This document shows, in pieces, positions 1-8,453 of a stretch of DNA of 15,941 bases. The DNA is taken from the NCBI GenBank assembly GCA_937874755.1, contig CALNBC010000200.1:1-15941 (forward strand), read 5' to 3'. Below the pieces are notes generated by a model. That model worked only from the letters and a program-made list of their open reading frames with translations. It searched no databases and was not told the DNA's origin. The stretch is from an uncultured Clostridia bacterium. GTDB taxonomy: Bacteria; Bacillota; Clostridia; Christensenellales; CALWSW01. The translations under genes were made by a program, and so were the position numbers. The first letter of the stretch is position 1, and each line of letters opens with the position of its first letter.

Positions 1-2
1 AC

Positions 3-56
3 TTAACATTTCGCGCTCCTGCAATTGATAGCACCTTGCTAAGGGGCACTGCATAA
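3..56 (+). CDS. Possible 3' end of an upstream gene (partial)
   Basis: One frame is open from the window edge to a TAA at 54-56, giving about 17 residues ending in LLRGTA. The other two forward frames stop at 4-6 and 26-28. In a murA-ftsQ-ftsA-ftsZ cluster the preceding gene would be expected to belong to the same division/cell-wall set, but this tail is too short to recognise and could be chance. Confidence 0.22.
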   Translation, partial: LTFRAPAIDSTLLRGTA

Positions 57-88
57 CCTTTAAGTATGCGAGGCCTGGAGGTGTGCGA

Positions 89-1348
89 ATGGATAAGATT
101 TGCGTCGTCGGCGGGAAGCCGCTATGCGGCGAGCTTTGCGTCAAGAACGCAAAAAACGCTGTGCTCCCGATGTTGGGTGCGGTGCTTTTATGTAAAGAAC
201 CTATGACTATACCGGACTGTCCGCATTTGCTGGATGTGGACAACATGTGCGCGATACTGAATCACCTTGGCAGCGAATGCATCTGGAACGGGGATTCGCT
301 GATGGTCTGCACGGAAGGCGCAAACAAGTATGAAATGCCGGACAAAATCGCGAGGGAATTGCGTTCGTCGATATTCATGCTCGGACCGGTGCTCGCGCGA
401 TTTGGTCACGCGATATTCTCTTATCCCGGCGGGTGTGACATTGGCAGTCGACCAATCGATATGCACCTCAAAGGCCTTAGGGCGCTCAATGTAGAAATAA
501 AAGAAGAGGGCGGGCATATCTATTGCGACGGCGGCAAAATGAAAGGCGCGAGCATCCACCTGGACTACCCCAGCGTGGGAGCCACCGAAAACCTGATGAT
601 GGCCGCAACCGCTGCCGAAGGCGTTACCACTATCAACAATGCTGCTAGGGAGCCTGAAATAGAAGCTCTTGCGGATGCGCTGAATTCTATGGGCGCGCGG
701 GTAACCGGAGCGGGAACTTCCAGTGTGACGATAATCGGCAAGCTACCCCTGCACAAAGGCGAGTTTTTGCCCTTGCCGGACAGAATTGTGGCAGGTACAT
801 TCCTGACAGCAGCCGCCGTAACCGGAGGGGATGTCACAGTCAAAGGCGCAAGGGGAGACCACTTGCATTCGGTGCTTTCCAAGCTTGAAGAATGCGGCTG
901 CCGGGTGATAGCCCAAAAAGGCGAAGTGCGCTGCATCGGACCCGCAAGGCCGAAGGAGCTCCACCTCGTGGAAACTTCTCCTTATCCGGGTTTTCCGACA
1001 GATATGCAAGCGGTGTTTATGGCGCTTTGCACCATAGCGAACGGTACCAGCATAATTTTTGAAAATGTATTTGACAGCAGATTCAGGATTGCCGCGGAAC
1101 TTGCGTGTATGGGTGCAACGATAACCGTCAAAGATCGCATGGCTATTGTACGAGGTGTGGACAGGTTGAACGGTGCAAACGTGAATGCCTGCGATTTGCG
1201 AGCAGGGGCAGCCCTGGTAATCTCGGGGCTGAGAGCCGAAGGTTTGACCACTGTATTTAATGCGCAGGTGATAGATCGAGGATACGAAGCGATAGAGGAC
1301 ACCCTCTCTATGCTTGGAGCAAACGTAGTCAGGGTAAGCGGCGATTAA
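89..1348 (+). CDS. murA: UDP-N-acetylglucosamine 1-carboxyvinyltransferase MurA
   Basis: Cytoplasmic enzyme that transfers enolpyruvate from PEP to UDP-GlcNAc, the first committed step of peptidoglycan synthesis. About 419 residues, the usual length for the family. Visible motifs are the N-terminal KNAKN segment holding the conserved Lys-Asn pair (K22/N23), the catalytic loop PGGCDIGSRPID with the reactive Cys at about residue 116, a YPGFPTDMQA segment, and the C-terminal DLRAGAALVISGL stretch. The Cys (not Asp) predicts fosfomycin sensitivity as far as the target is concerned. A GTG at 83 is also in frame, but GGAGGT at 77-82 directly abuts it and lies 6 nt from the ATG at 89, so ATG 89 is chosen. 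It is followed 23 nt later by ftsQ, and sits at the head of a division gene run. Many Firmicutes carry two murA paralogues, and the sequence alone does not say which one this is. Confidence 0.96.
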   Translation: MDKICVVGGKPLCGELCVKNAKNAVLPMLGAVLLCKEPMTIPDCPHLLDVDNMCAILNHLGSECIWNGDSLMVCTEGANKYEMPDKIARELRSSIFMLGPVLARFGHAIFSYPGGCDIGSRPIDMHLKGLRALNVEIKEEGGHIYCDGGKMKGASIHLDYPSVGATENLMMAATAAEGVTTINNAAREPEIEALADALNSMGARVTGAGTSSVTIIGKLPLHKGEFLPLPDRIVAGTFLTAAAVTGGDVTVKGARGDHLHSVLSKLEECGCRVIAQKGEVRCIGPARPKELHLVETSPYPGFPTDMQAVFMALCTIANGTSIIFENVFDSRFRIAAELACMGATITVKDRMAIVRGVDRLNGANVNACDLRAGAALVISGLRAEGLTTVFNAQVIDRGYEAIEDTLSMLGANVVRVSGD

Positions 1349-1371
1349 GCGTCGCATAAAAAGGACAAGCC

Positions 1372-2196
1372 ATGTCTGGAAAGCCACGCATAATCAAAGT
1401 TCACACAAGAAAGCGCAGACGCGTGACCTTTATCACCATACTGCTCTTGTTTTGCGTGATATTTGCCACGGGCTTTGCAGGTTACAGGTATCTTAGGGCA
1501 GATAACATCGTCGTTAACGGCAACAAGTCAATCTCGACTGCCGAAGTAATCGCATTGAGCGGCATAGAAATTGGGACGCATGTGCTCGAATTGGACAAGG
1601 AAGCGGCAAAAACGGCAATCGAGCAAAACGCTTACCTTAAGGTCGAAAGCATCGATTTCGTCCTGCCGGATACCGTGACGATAAACGTAACAGAAAGAAG
1701 CGTCACGTCGGTTATCAGGCAGCTGGAGCGAGCGATCTGCATAGATATAGACGGCAGAGTGCTCGATATCATCCAAGCGGATGGCATTTCAGGTATTTTG
1801 GTAGTAAAAGGAGTGGCGGTCACAGGAAGCACCTTGAATCAGACGATTGCTCTGGTGGACGATTACCAGCTCGAAGCTCTAAGAATGCTAGTCTCTGCCC
1901 TTATAAAAACCGACCAATACTCAACTTACGCAGAAGCCGACCTCACCTATTCGGTGGATATCTGGCTTACAACCCACGAAGGAATGAAAGTCAGACTTGG
2001 GCAGGCAGTAGACCTCGAAGGAAAGCTGAAGAGAGTGGCGGATGTTATCGCAGAGCTGTACGGCAAGGGGATTTCCACGGGAACACTGGTCGCCACGAGC
2101 GAGGATTCGGTAACATACTCGCCTGCGGACGACACACAAAGCGAAGAACCGCAGGCAAGCGATACGACAGAGGATGCAATCGAACCGGGTGATTAA
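1372..2196 (+). CDS. ftsQ: Cell division protein FtsQ/DivIB (POTRA domain)
   Basis: Single-pass membrane protein that bridges the cytoplasmic division ring and the septal peptidoglycan synthases together with FtsL/DivIC and FtsB. The layout fits the family: a short basic N-terminus (HTRKRRR), one hydrophobic segment at about residues 18-40, a POTRA domain from about 43 to 115 (starts DNIVVNGNKSIS, includes LPDTVTINVTER), then a beta-rich FtsQ domain to about residue 240. The last ~30 residues are acidic and low complexity, probably a disordered extracellular tail. 274 residues is normal for Gram-positive DivIB. AAGGAC lies about 8 nt before the ATG. It sits between murA and ftsA, as expected. 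Sequence conservation in this family is low, so the call rests on domain order and neighbourhood as much as on sequence. Confidence 0.88.
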   Translation: MSGKPRIIKVHTRKRRRVTFITILLLFCVIFATGFAGYRYLRADNIVVNGNKSISTAEVIALSGIEIGTHVLELDKEAAKTAIEQNAYLKVESIDFVLPDTVTINVTERSVTSVIRQLERAICIDIDGRVLDIIQADGISGILVVKGVAVTGSTLNQTIALVDDYQLEALRMLVSALIKTDQYSTYAEADLTYSVDIWLTTHEGMKVRLGQAVDLEGKLKRVADVIAELYGKGISTGTLVATSEDSVTYSPADDTQSEEPQASDTTEDAIEPGD

Positions 2197-2266
2197 CGAG
2201 TCTTTCCTGTCAAATTTGGAAACGACAGTAGCAAACGAGCCTTTTTAATACTGAAAGGCAATGATA

Positions 2267-3460
2267 ATGAGGCAGGCTGAAGCAATATTGGATTTCGGCA
2301 GCTCGAAAATCATATGCATGATAGGTCGATGCGGCGATGACGGGCGCTTTGAAATATATGGGATAGGAATTGGGGAACATAAAGGACTGAAGAAATCGCG
2401 GTTTTTGGACGCCCCAGGACTTCGGTTCGCGGTGCAAACCGCTATCGAAGGCGCTCAATCCGAAGCAAAAAGAAGGATACGCTCAGTCCATGTTGGAGTC
2501 CCCGGGCCTTTTGTTCGGGCTGAGTGTGGCGTTTGCGAGATTTCCCTGGGTGAATCCCCTCGGGAAATAGTCCACAAAGACATAGACACGCTGATGGATG
2601 TGGCCGTCAAAGAGGCAGCCGCTCCCGCTGGTTATACTCATATGTTTTCCGTTCCATACCACTACCAAGTGGATGGCAGTCCAAGGAACTCTATACCCGT
2701 AGGGGTTTTTGGCAAATCGCTTTGGGCGGCAGTTTCACACATGTATTATGAAAACAACTTTGCTGCCCTTGCTACGGAAATCCTCGACGAAATGGGCGTC
2801 GAAGTTGATTCCTTTGCCGATGCATCATTTGCAGAGGCGGCGATGTTGGTGAAGGACAAGCGCTCCTCAGATGAATCTATCGTGGTCGACGTTGGGTATT
2901 ATCATACAGATGTCATCATCATGCGCGGTTCCGCGTGTGTTTTCAGGACTACGATTCCTGTCGGAGGAGCCCACATAACATCGGACATCTCCTATGTTTT
3001 GTCCATCTCGCCCTCGGTGGCGGAAAGCGTCAAGCAGCGCCACGCTTTCGGGCTCGATTATTCAGATAGGGCGGATACCTACAGGTTGACGGATGGAACC
3101 GTAGAATCCATAGTATATGACGACATTCAGGATATAATAGAAGCAAGAGCGTATGAAATAGCTTCAATGGTAAGGGACACGATAATGAAATCAGCGGTCC
3201 AGGTGATGCCCGAAACCCCACTTTACCTCATGGGCGGAGGTATTGCCATGATGAGGGGCAGCAAAGAGCTGTTTCAGTCGGGAAGCGGGTTTTTTACCAT
3301 TGCGGATATGCCTTGGATGCCCAGAAAAAATACTCCGAATTTCGCTAGTGCTTATGGTATGATGAACTATGTCTGCAACAGCGCGCTATCGACCGCGCCT
3401 CGCATGAGCATAAAAGACAACCGCCTGATAAAGGCGATATTGAATTTTTTTACAAAATAA
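2267..3460 (+). CDS. ftsA: Cell division protein FtsA, divergent
   Basis: Actin-like ATPase that anchors FtsZ filaments to the membrane and helps recruit the divisome. About 397 residues. The phosphate-1 strand is seen at the N-terminus (AILDFGSSKI), the adenosine motif as YLMGGGIAMMRGSKEL near residues 320-336, and the C-terminus ends in an amphipathic stretch (NRLIKAILNFFTK) fitting the membrane-targeting helix. The phosphate-2 motif is unusual: DVGYYHTD at about residues 208-215, where DxGGGTTD is the normal form. ATG codons at 2261 and 2267 are both in frame; AAAGG at 2254-2258 is 2 nt from the first and 8 nt from the second, so 2267 is preferred. ftsZ follows after 12 nt, supporting translational coupling. 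The sequence is clearly diverged from textbook FtsA, so the assignment leans partly on position. Confidence 0.86.
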   Translation: MRQAEAILDFGSSKIICMIGRCGDDGRFEIYGIGIGEHKGLKKSRFLDAPGLRFAVQTAIEGAQSEAKRRIRSVHVGVPGPFVRAECGVCEISLGESPREIVHKDIDTLMDVAVKEAAAPAGYTHMFSVPYHYQVDGSPRNSIPVGVFGKSLWAAVSHMYYENNFAALATEILDEMGVEVDSFADASFAEAAMLVKDKRSSDESIVVDVGYYHTDVIIMRGSACVFRTTIPVGGAHITSDISYVLSISPSVAESVKQRHAFGLDYSDRADTYRLTDGTVESIVYDDIQDIIEARAYEIASMVRDTIMKSAVQVMPETPLYLMGGGIAMMRGSKELFQSGSGFFTIADMPWMPRKNTPNFASAYGMMNYVCNSALSTAPRMSIKDNRLIKAILNFFTK

Positions 3461-3472
3461 GGGGGTAACGCC

Positions 3473-4729
3473 ATGTTGGAATTCGAAGTCGAGATGGGAT
3501 CCTTTGCCCAGATAAAAGTCGTCGGAGTTGGCGGTGCGGGAAACAACGCCGTAAACCGCATGATCCAATACGGACTTAGCGGCGTAGAGTTCATCGCAAT
3601 CAATACCGATAAACAAGCTCTGTACCTTTCCCGCGCCAATCAAAAAATTCAGATAGGCGAGAAAGTGACCAAGGGGCTTGGAGCAGGTGCTCTGCCTGAA
3701 ATCGGTATGAAAGCCGCAGAAGAGAGCAGGGATGACATCATCGCCGCACTTAAGGGTTCCGACTTGGTATTCGTGACCGCCGGGATGGGTGGCGGCACCG
3801 GAACAGGCGCCGCGCCTGTAATCGCCCAATGCGCCCGCGACCTCAATATACTCACCATAGGCGTTGTAACAAAACCTTTCAGCTTTGAAGGTCGCCGCAG
3901 GATGCAGAATGCAGAGCAGGGTATTATGCAGCTCAAGGAATCGCTGGATACTCTGGTTATAATTCCCAACGAACGATTGCTCTCCGTCGTTGGACGAGCT
4001 GCCCTTGTGGACGCTTTCAAGGTTGCAGACGATGTTTTGCGCCAGGGTGTTCAGGGCATCTCCGACCTCATATCCAAACCCAGCCTGATTAACCTTGACT
4101 TTGCCGACCTACGCACCATCATGAAGCAGACAGGGCTCGCCCACATGGGCATAGGCTACGCCGATGGAGACAAACGCGCCCTTGAAGCTGCACGCCAGGC
4201 AATCGAGAGCCCTCTGCTCGAAACCACCATCGACGGTGCGCGCGGTGTGCTGATAAATGTCACGGGTGGACCGGATCTCGGGCTTTCCGAGATAAACGAA
4301 GCCGCACACCTGATTCAAGATGCAGCGGATCCGGAGGCAAACATTATCTTCGGAGCAGACATTTCAGAAGAAATGGGCGACGGAGTGCGCATAACCGTCA
4401 TTGCTACCGGCTTTGACGGCACAGTTTCCCCATCCAAAACGGTAATCTCTTCCGCACCTTATTCCCAGTCGACTTACACTGCACCTGCCCAGCAAGCTGA
4501 ACAGCCCAGGCAGCAGGCAGAAAAACCGGCATCCCTTCCAGAGGATACCTCTCAGGATATCGATGTTTCCGCCATTGGAGTTGCCCGTGGGACAGTCACG
4601 AACCGTCCGGCCGATAGAGCTGCCGCAAGACGCGCCCAAGTGCCCCCGCGCGCCATAGTGGACGACGATATAGACGTTCCTACCTTCCTTCGCGACTCGA
4701 TGCGCAAGAACACCCCCAAAAAGGATTGA
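3473..4729 (+). CDS. ftsZ: Cell division protein FtsZ
   Basis: Tubulin-like GTPase that polymerises into the Z ring at midcell. 418 residues. The N-terminal nucleotide-binding turn [13 protein letters not shown], the tubulin signature loop GGGTGTG at residues 106-112, the switch segment [10 protein letters not shown] and the T7 catalytic loop NLDFAD (207-212) are all intact, so GTP hydrolysis at the filament interface is expected. After the globular core (to about 322) comes a Gln/Ala/Pro-rich linker and a conserved C-terminal peptide [17 protein letters not shown] (from about residue 397) that binds FtsA and other tethers. AAGGGGGT at 3458-3466 serves as RBS with a 6-nt spacing. It is the last gene of the cluster and is followed by a terminator. 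Confidence 0.98.
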   Translation: MLEFEVEMGSFAQIKVVGVGGAGNNAVNRMIQYGLSGVEFIAINTDKQALYLSRANQKIQIGEKVTKGLGAGALPEIGMKAAEESRDDIIAALKGSDLVFVTAGMGGGTGTGAAPVIAQCARDLNILTIGVVTKPFSFEGRRRMQNAEQGIMQLKESLDTLVIIPNERLLSVVGRAALVDAFKVADDVLRQGVQGISDLISKPSLINLDFADLRTIMKQTGLAHMGIGYADGDKRALEAARQAIESPLLETTIDGARGVLINVTGGPDLGLSEINEAAHLIQDAADPEANIIFGADISEEMGDGVRITVIATGFDGTVSPSKTVISSAPYSQSTYTAPAQQAEQPRQQAEKPASLPEDTSQDIDVSAIGVARGTVTNRPADRAAARRAQVPPRAIVDDDIDVPTFLRDSMRKNTPKKD

Positions 4730-4984
4730 ACATAGCGCGATTCACGTTGGTTATAAGATGCGGGAATGAATTAGCAGGCAGAGTTCGCGAACTTTATACA
4801 GCCTGACGTTTATGACAGTTGCGTCAGGCTTTTTCCAGCGAGTATTGACGCAAAATAGAAAATTGCATATCATGTAGATTGCATTATAAAGTTACTCGGG
4901 GTATCAGAGCATAAAAATTGGTCGACTTAAAAATAGTAACCCAATAAAACAACAAAATCGTTTGAACTTTATGGAGATAATTAT
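4730..4984. other. ftsZ-ppdK intergenic region
   Basis: Gene-free. Apart from the terminator at 4801-4834, I see a 12-bp perfect palindrome AGTTCGCGAACT at 4782-4793 and a loose inverted pair GTTACT/AGTAAC near 4890-4942. Neither is convincing as a known site. No open reading frame with a ribosome binding site is evident. Confidence 0.5.
4801..4834 (+). terminator. Rho-independent terminator after ftsZ
   Basis: GCCTGACG (4801-4808) pairs perfectly with CGTCAGGC (4822-4829) around a 13-nt loop, followed at once by a run of T (4830-4834). It lies about 70 nt after the ftsZ stop and closes the division cluster. Confidence 0.88.
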
Positions 4985-5013
4985 TTGCTCATAGGGGCAA
5001 AATACTGTATAAT
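4985..5013 (+). promoter_or_regulatory. Putative sigma-A promoter for ppdK
   Basis: A perfect -10 TATAAT at 5008-5013 lies 17 bp after a weak -35 TTGCTC at 4985-4990. The -35 and spacer are covered by a short inverted repeat, TTTGC (4984-4988) and GCAAA (4997-5001), which could be an operator compensating for the weak -35. The leader before the ATG is about 65 nt. Confidence 0.6.
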
Positions 5014-5087
5014 AATTTGGAATGTTGGGGAAAAACTGACAACAATTTCACATTACTTAAGCATATTTACAGGAGGAAAACTAACAA

Positions 5088-7715
5088 ATGGCTCACAAAT
5101 ACGTTTACCTTTTTAGCGAAGGCAACGCAAGTATGAGGAACCTGCTCGGCGGGAAAGGCGCAGGTCTGGCAGAGATGACTGGTCTCGGACTGCCTGTTCC
5201 CCAGGGATTTACCGTAAGCACAGAAGCTTGCACCCGCTACTACGAAGATGGCCAGATGATTGCCCCCGAAATCGTCGGGCAAATCGATGAGGCCCTTGCA
5301 AAGGTAGAGGAGATTAACGGGAAGAAGCTTGGCGACGCAAACGATCCCTTCCTCGTATCCGTTCGCTCCGGCGCCCGCGCTTCCATGCCCGGAATGATGG
5401 ATACCATCCTAAATCTGGGTCTGAACGACGAAACTGTTCTCGGCCTTGCGAAAAAGACCAACAACGAGCGTTTTGCTTATGACAGTTATCGACGCTTCAT
5501 CCAGATGTTCTCCGACGTTGTCATGGAAGTCGAAAAGCCAAAGTTTGAAGCCATTTTAGACGCTGTTAAAGAAGAGAACGGCGCGAAGCTCGACACTGAC
5601 CTCACCGCCGACAACCTCAAAGAGGTCGTCAAGCGCTACAAAGCACTCTATCTGAAGGAAAAGGGTACGGAATTCCCCCAGAATCCCAAGGAACAGCTTA
5701 TGGAAGCCATCAAGGCAGTTTTCCGCTCTTGGGATAACCCCCGCGCCATCGTCTACCGCCGACTGAACGACATACCCGGCGATTGGGGTACTGCCGTCAA
5801 CGTTCAGGCCATGGTATTCGGCAACATGGGCAATGACTGCGGCACCGGTGTCGCTTTCACCCGCGACCCTTCCACCGGCGAGAAGCGTCTGTACGGAGAA
5901 TATCTGATCAACGCCCAGGGCGAGGATGTCGTCGCCGGCATTCGCACACCCCACCCCATAGATAAGCTCAAGGAAGACATGCCCGAAGTTTACGACCAGT
6001 TTGTCAATACCGCCAAGATTCTCGAAGATCACTATCGCGACATGCAGGACATGGAGTACACCATCCAGAATGGCAAGCTCTTCATGCTCCAGACCCGTAA
6101 CGGAAAGCGCACAGCAGCTTCCGCGCTTAAGATCGCCTGCGATTTGGTTGAAGAGGGCATGATAACCAAGGAAGAAGCTCTGCTCAAGATTGATCCCAAG
6201 TCCTTGGATGCGCTGTTGCACCCCACCTTTGACCCCACTGCAATTAAGAAGGCTAAATCCATCGCTGCTGGTCTTGCTGCATCCCCCGGCGCCGCCTACG
6301 GCCGCGTATACTTCAATGCGGACGACGCAGTTGCTGCTTCGGAGCGAGGCGAGAAGGTAGTCCTCGTTCGCCTTGAAACTTCCCCCGAAGACATCGAGGG
6401 TATGCACGTTTCAGAAGGCATCTTGACCGCTCGCGGAGGCATGACCTCCCACGCCGCAGTTGTAGCCCGCGGCATGGGCACCTGCTGCGTAGCAGGTTGC
6501 AGCGATGTGCGCGTTTTCGAATCCAAGGGCTACTGCACTATCGCTTCCGAAAAGGTCAGCGAAGGCGATTGGATTTCGCTGGACGGCTCCACAGGCAAGA
6601 TTTACCTTGGCGCTATAGACACCAAGCCTGCTGAAGTTTCCGGCAACTTTGCAACCATCATGGGCTGGGCGGACGAATACCGCAAACTACAGGTATACAC
6701 CAATGCCGACTCCCCCGCAGACGCTGCAAAGGCTGTCGAATTCGGAGCGCAGGGCATCGGCCTTACCCGTACAGAGCACATGTTCTTCAACCCCGACCGC
6801 ATCCCCGCGATGCGCGAGATGATCGTTTCCAAGAACGAAGATGAGCGTCGCAAGGCTCTCGCGAAGATTCTCCCGATGCAGGTTGAGGACTTCAAGGGGA
6901 TCTACAAGGCAATGGAAGGCCGCCCCGTAACCATCCGCTTCCTGGATCCGCCGCTGCACGAGTTCCTGCCCACCGAAGAGGATGACATCGTCGCTCTTGC
7001 CAATGAAATGAACATCTCAGTTGAAGATCTAAAGGGCACCATTGCAAGCCTGCATGAATTCAACCCGATGATGGGTCACCGCGGTTGCCGCTTGGCCGTT
7101 ACCTACCCCGAAATCGCCGAAATGCAGACCCGCGCCGTCATTACCGCCGCCGTCGAAGTCCGCGAGGAGACGGGGCTCAACATCGTTCCCGAAATAATGA
7201 TTCCCCTTGTTGGCGAAGTCAAAGAACTCAAGTACGTCAAGGACATTGTCGTCGCTACCGCCAAGGCAGTTATGGAAGAAAAGAACGTTCAGATTGAGTA
7301 CAAGGTCGGCACCATGATCGAAATCCCGCGCGCCTGCATTACTGCGGACGAGATTGCCACCGAGGCTGAATTCTTCTCCTTCGGTACAAACGACTTGACC
7401 CAGATGACTTTCGGCTTCTCCCGCGACGATGCCAGCAAGTTCCTGGGCGAGTACTACAGCAAAAAGATATACGAATCCGATCCCTTTGCCCGTGTCGATC
7501 AAAAGGGCGTTGGCAAACTTATGGAAATGGCTGTCGAACTTGGTCGCAAGTCCCGCCCGAACCTCAAGTTGGGCATCTGCGGCGAACACGGTGGCGATCC
7601 TTCCTCTGTAGAGTTCTGCCACAAGCTCGGTCTGAACTACGTTTCCTGCTCGCCTTTCCGCGTTCCGATTGCAAAGCTTGCAGCGGCTCAGGCAGCTATC
7701 AAAGACAAGAAGTAA
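5088..7715 (+). CDS. ppdK: Pyruvate, phosphate dikinase
   Basis: Interconverts pyruvate + ATP + phosphate and PEP + AMP + PPi through phosphohistidine intermediates. In anaerobes it often runs glycolytically, saving ATP by using PPi. 875 residues, essentially the length of the Clostridium symbiosum enzyme. Three parts are seen: an ATP-grasp nucleotide-binding region (about 1-340), a swivelling phosphohistidine domain (about 380-510) with GGMTSHAAVVARGMG, and a C-terminal PEP/pyruvate TIM barrel (about 520-875). Counting residues places the phosphorylated His at 455 and the barrel residues R561, R617, E745, N768, D769 and C831 at the classical positions, so it should be fully active. AGGAGG at 5071-5076 precedes the ATG by 11 nt. 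It has its own promoter and terminator, so it is monocistronic. Codon choice is strongly biased (many CCC, GCC, ATC), as in highly expressed genes. Confidence 0.98.
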   Translation: MAHKYVYLFSEGNASMRNLLGGKGAGLAEMTGLGLPVPQGFTVSTEACTRYYEDGQMIAPEIVGQIDEALAKVEEINGKKLGDANDPFLVSVRSGARASMPGMMDTILNLGLNDETVLGLAKKTNNERFAYDSYRRFIQMFSDVVMEVEKPKFEAILDAVKEENGAKLDTDLTADNLKEVVKRYKALYLKEKGTEFPQNPKEQLMEAIKAVFRSWDNPRAIVYRRLNDIPGDWGTAVNVQAMVFGNMGNDCGTGVAFTRDPSTGEKRLYGEYLINAQGEDVVAGIRTPHPIDKLKEDMPEVYDQFVNTAKILEDHYRDMQDMEYTIQNGKLFMLQTRNGKRTAASALKIACDLVEEGMITKEEALLKIDPKSLDALLHPTFDPTAIKKAKSIAAGLAASPGAAYGRVYFNADDAVAASERGEKVVLVRLETSPEDIEGMHVSEGILTARGGMTSHAAVVARGMGTCCVAGCSDVRVFESKGYCTIASEKVSEGDWISLDGSTGKIYLGAIDTKPAEVSGNFATIMGWADEYRKLQVYTNADSPADAAKAVEFGAQGIGLTRTEHMFFNPDRIPAMREMIVSKNEDERRKALAKILPMQVEDFKGIYKAMEGRPVTIRFLDPPLHEFLPTEEDDIVALANEMNISVEDLKGTIASLHEFNPMMGHRGCRLAVTYPEIAEMQTRAVITAAVEVREETGLNIVPEIMIPLVGEVKELKYVKDIVVATAKAVMEEKNVQIEYKVGTMIEIPRACITADEIATEAEFFSFGTNDLTQMTFGFSRDDASKFLGEYYSKKIYESDPFARVDQKGVGKLMEMAVELGRKSRPNLKLGICGEHGGDPSSVEFCHKLGLNYVSCSPFRVPIAKLAAAQAAIKDKK

Positions 7716-7786
7716 TCCGCGCAAACCCCGCGATTGACGAAGCTTTCCAATCAGCAATGTATTGACCGCTTCTGAAAACAACACAT

Positions 7787-7824
7787 AGCGCTATTCCTTA
7801 GGTTTTAAGGGGTAGCGCTTTTTT
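7787..7824 (+). terminator. Rho-independent terminator after ppdK
   Basis: AGCGCTA (7787-7793) pairs with TAGCGCT (7813-7819), and the stem continues inward with TTCCTTA against TAAGGGG (two G-U pairs) around a 5-nt loop. This gives about 14 base pairs, followed by a T run to 7824. It is a strong terminator about 70 nt after the ppdK stop. Confidence 0.92.
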
Positions 7825-8003
7825 GTTGCGCACAGATTGCGACTGCATCCACAACCTATGCGTCAGAGAAAATACAAAATAAGAGCATTACAATAGACCC
7901 TGAATATTGATAGAAGAGATACTAAACAGCGAATTGTATGCCGCAGCGAAAACCCCATGTAGGCGTCCAATGTGATAAAATATCAACGAATTCTCATATA
8001 GAG
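7825..8003. other. Featureless intergenic stretch
   Basis: Between the ppdK terminator and the A/T-rich block ahead of the RNA promoter I see no open frame with a ribosome binding site, no clear hairpin and no known motif. Confidence 0.5.
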
Positions 8004-8063
8004 AAAAATATTAAAAAAATATTTTTAAAAATGTGTTGACATCTAGTCAAAATGTGTTATGCT
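8004..8063 (+). promoter_or_regulatory. Strong promoter with A/T-rich upstream element for the RNA gene
   Basis: Perfect -35 TTGACA (8036-8041), 16-bp spacer, and an extended -10 TGT-TATGCT (8055-8063). Directly upstream, 8004-8032 is A/T only, resembling an UP element. The decamer AAAATGTGTT occurs twice, at 8028-8037 and 8049-8058, exactly 21 bp apart, so one copy touches the -35 and the other the -10. TTGAC (8036-8040) and GTCAA (8046-8050) form an inverted repeat over the -35. Together this looks like a strong, possibly regulated, sigma-A promoter with a predicted start near 8068-8071. Confidence 0.75.
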
Positions 8064-8132
8064 TAAACCAAGCTCCAGGGAATGCCAGAGAAGCTTAAAG
8101 CAAATAAGAGCACTATTCACCAAAAGGTGAAA

Positions 8133-8268
8133 GCACAATGGGCGGCAAAAGTTATCGGTAAAGCATAGCAAGTGCCGCAACCAAAAAGAATGAAGGTTAA
8201 AGACCAAAGGCTTAAAAACCTAGTAGTTGGAAAACCTGAACTCGATTAAAGGTTAAAACAAGTTGTGC
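8133..8268 (+). repeat. RNA domain copy A
   Basis: Closing stem GCACAA (8133-8138) with TTGTGC (8263-8268). Inner hairpin GCGGCA (8142-8147)/TGCCGC (8173-8178), which encloses GTTAT (8151-8155)/ATAGC (8165-8169). A further hairpin with an AAAA loop has arms AGTTGG (8225-8230) and CC-TG-AACT (8235-8242). The first 47 nt (8136-8182) match copy B at 43 positions. Confidence 0.75.
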
Positions 8269-8275
8269 AATGAAT

Positions 8276-8422
8276 CGCAATGGGCGGCAAAAGTTATTGT
8301 TAAAGCATAACAAGAGCCGCAACCGTAAAAAAGAAGGAAAGTAGAAAGGCAGAAAGGCTAAACGCAAGTTCAAGCCCGGAAGTCGGAAAACCGGAATTCG
8401 ATTGAAGGTTAAAGAAATTGTG
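8276..8422 (+). repeat. RNA domain copy B
   Basis: Same design as copy A, offset by 142 nt: closing stem CGCAAT (8276-8281)/ATTGTG (8417-8422), hairpin GCGGC (8284-8288)/GCCGC (8316-8320) enclosing GTTAT (8293-8297)/ATAAC (8307-8311), and an AAAA-loop hairpin TCGG (8383-8386)/CCGG (8391-8394). The 3' part again carries TCGATT-GAAGGTTAAAG. Its middle is about 10 nt longer than in copy A. Confidence 0.75.
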
Positions 8423-8453
8423 TAGGTGCAATTAAGAGCCAATAGCTTCGATG

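Noticed and set aside
2207..2228. CTGTC/GACAG inverted repeat between ftsQ and ftsA
   Set aside because: Only 5 bp with a 12-nt loop; too weak for a terminator, and the genes look co-transcribed.
4782..4793. 12-bp perfect palindrome AGTTCGCGAACT before the ftsZ terminator
   Set aside because: A few palindromes of this size are expected by chance in 16 kb, and it matches no site I know (not parS, not a LexA box).
5556..6407. Long - strand frame inside ppdK
   Set aside because: It lies antisense to a complete PPDK with all active-site residues, and is explained by the biased codon use of that gene.
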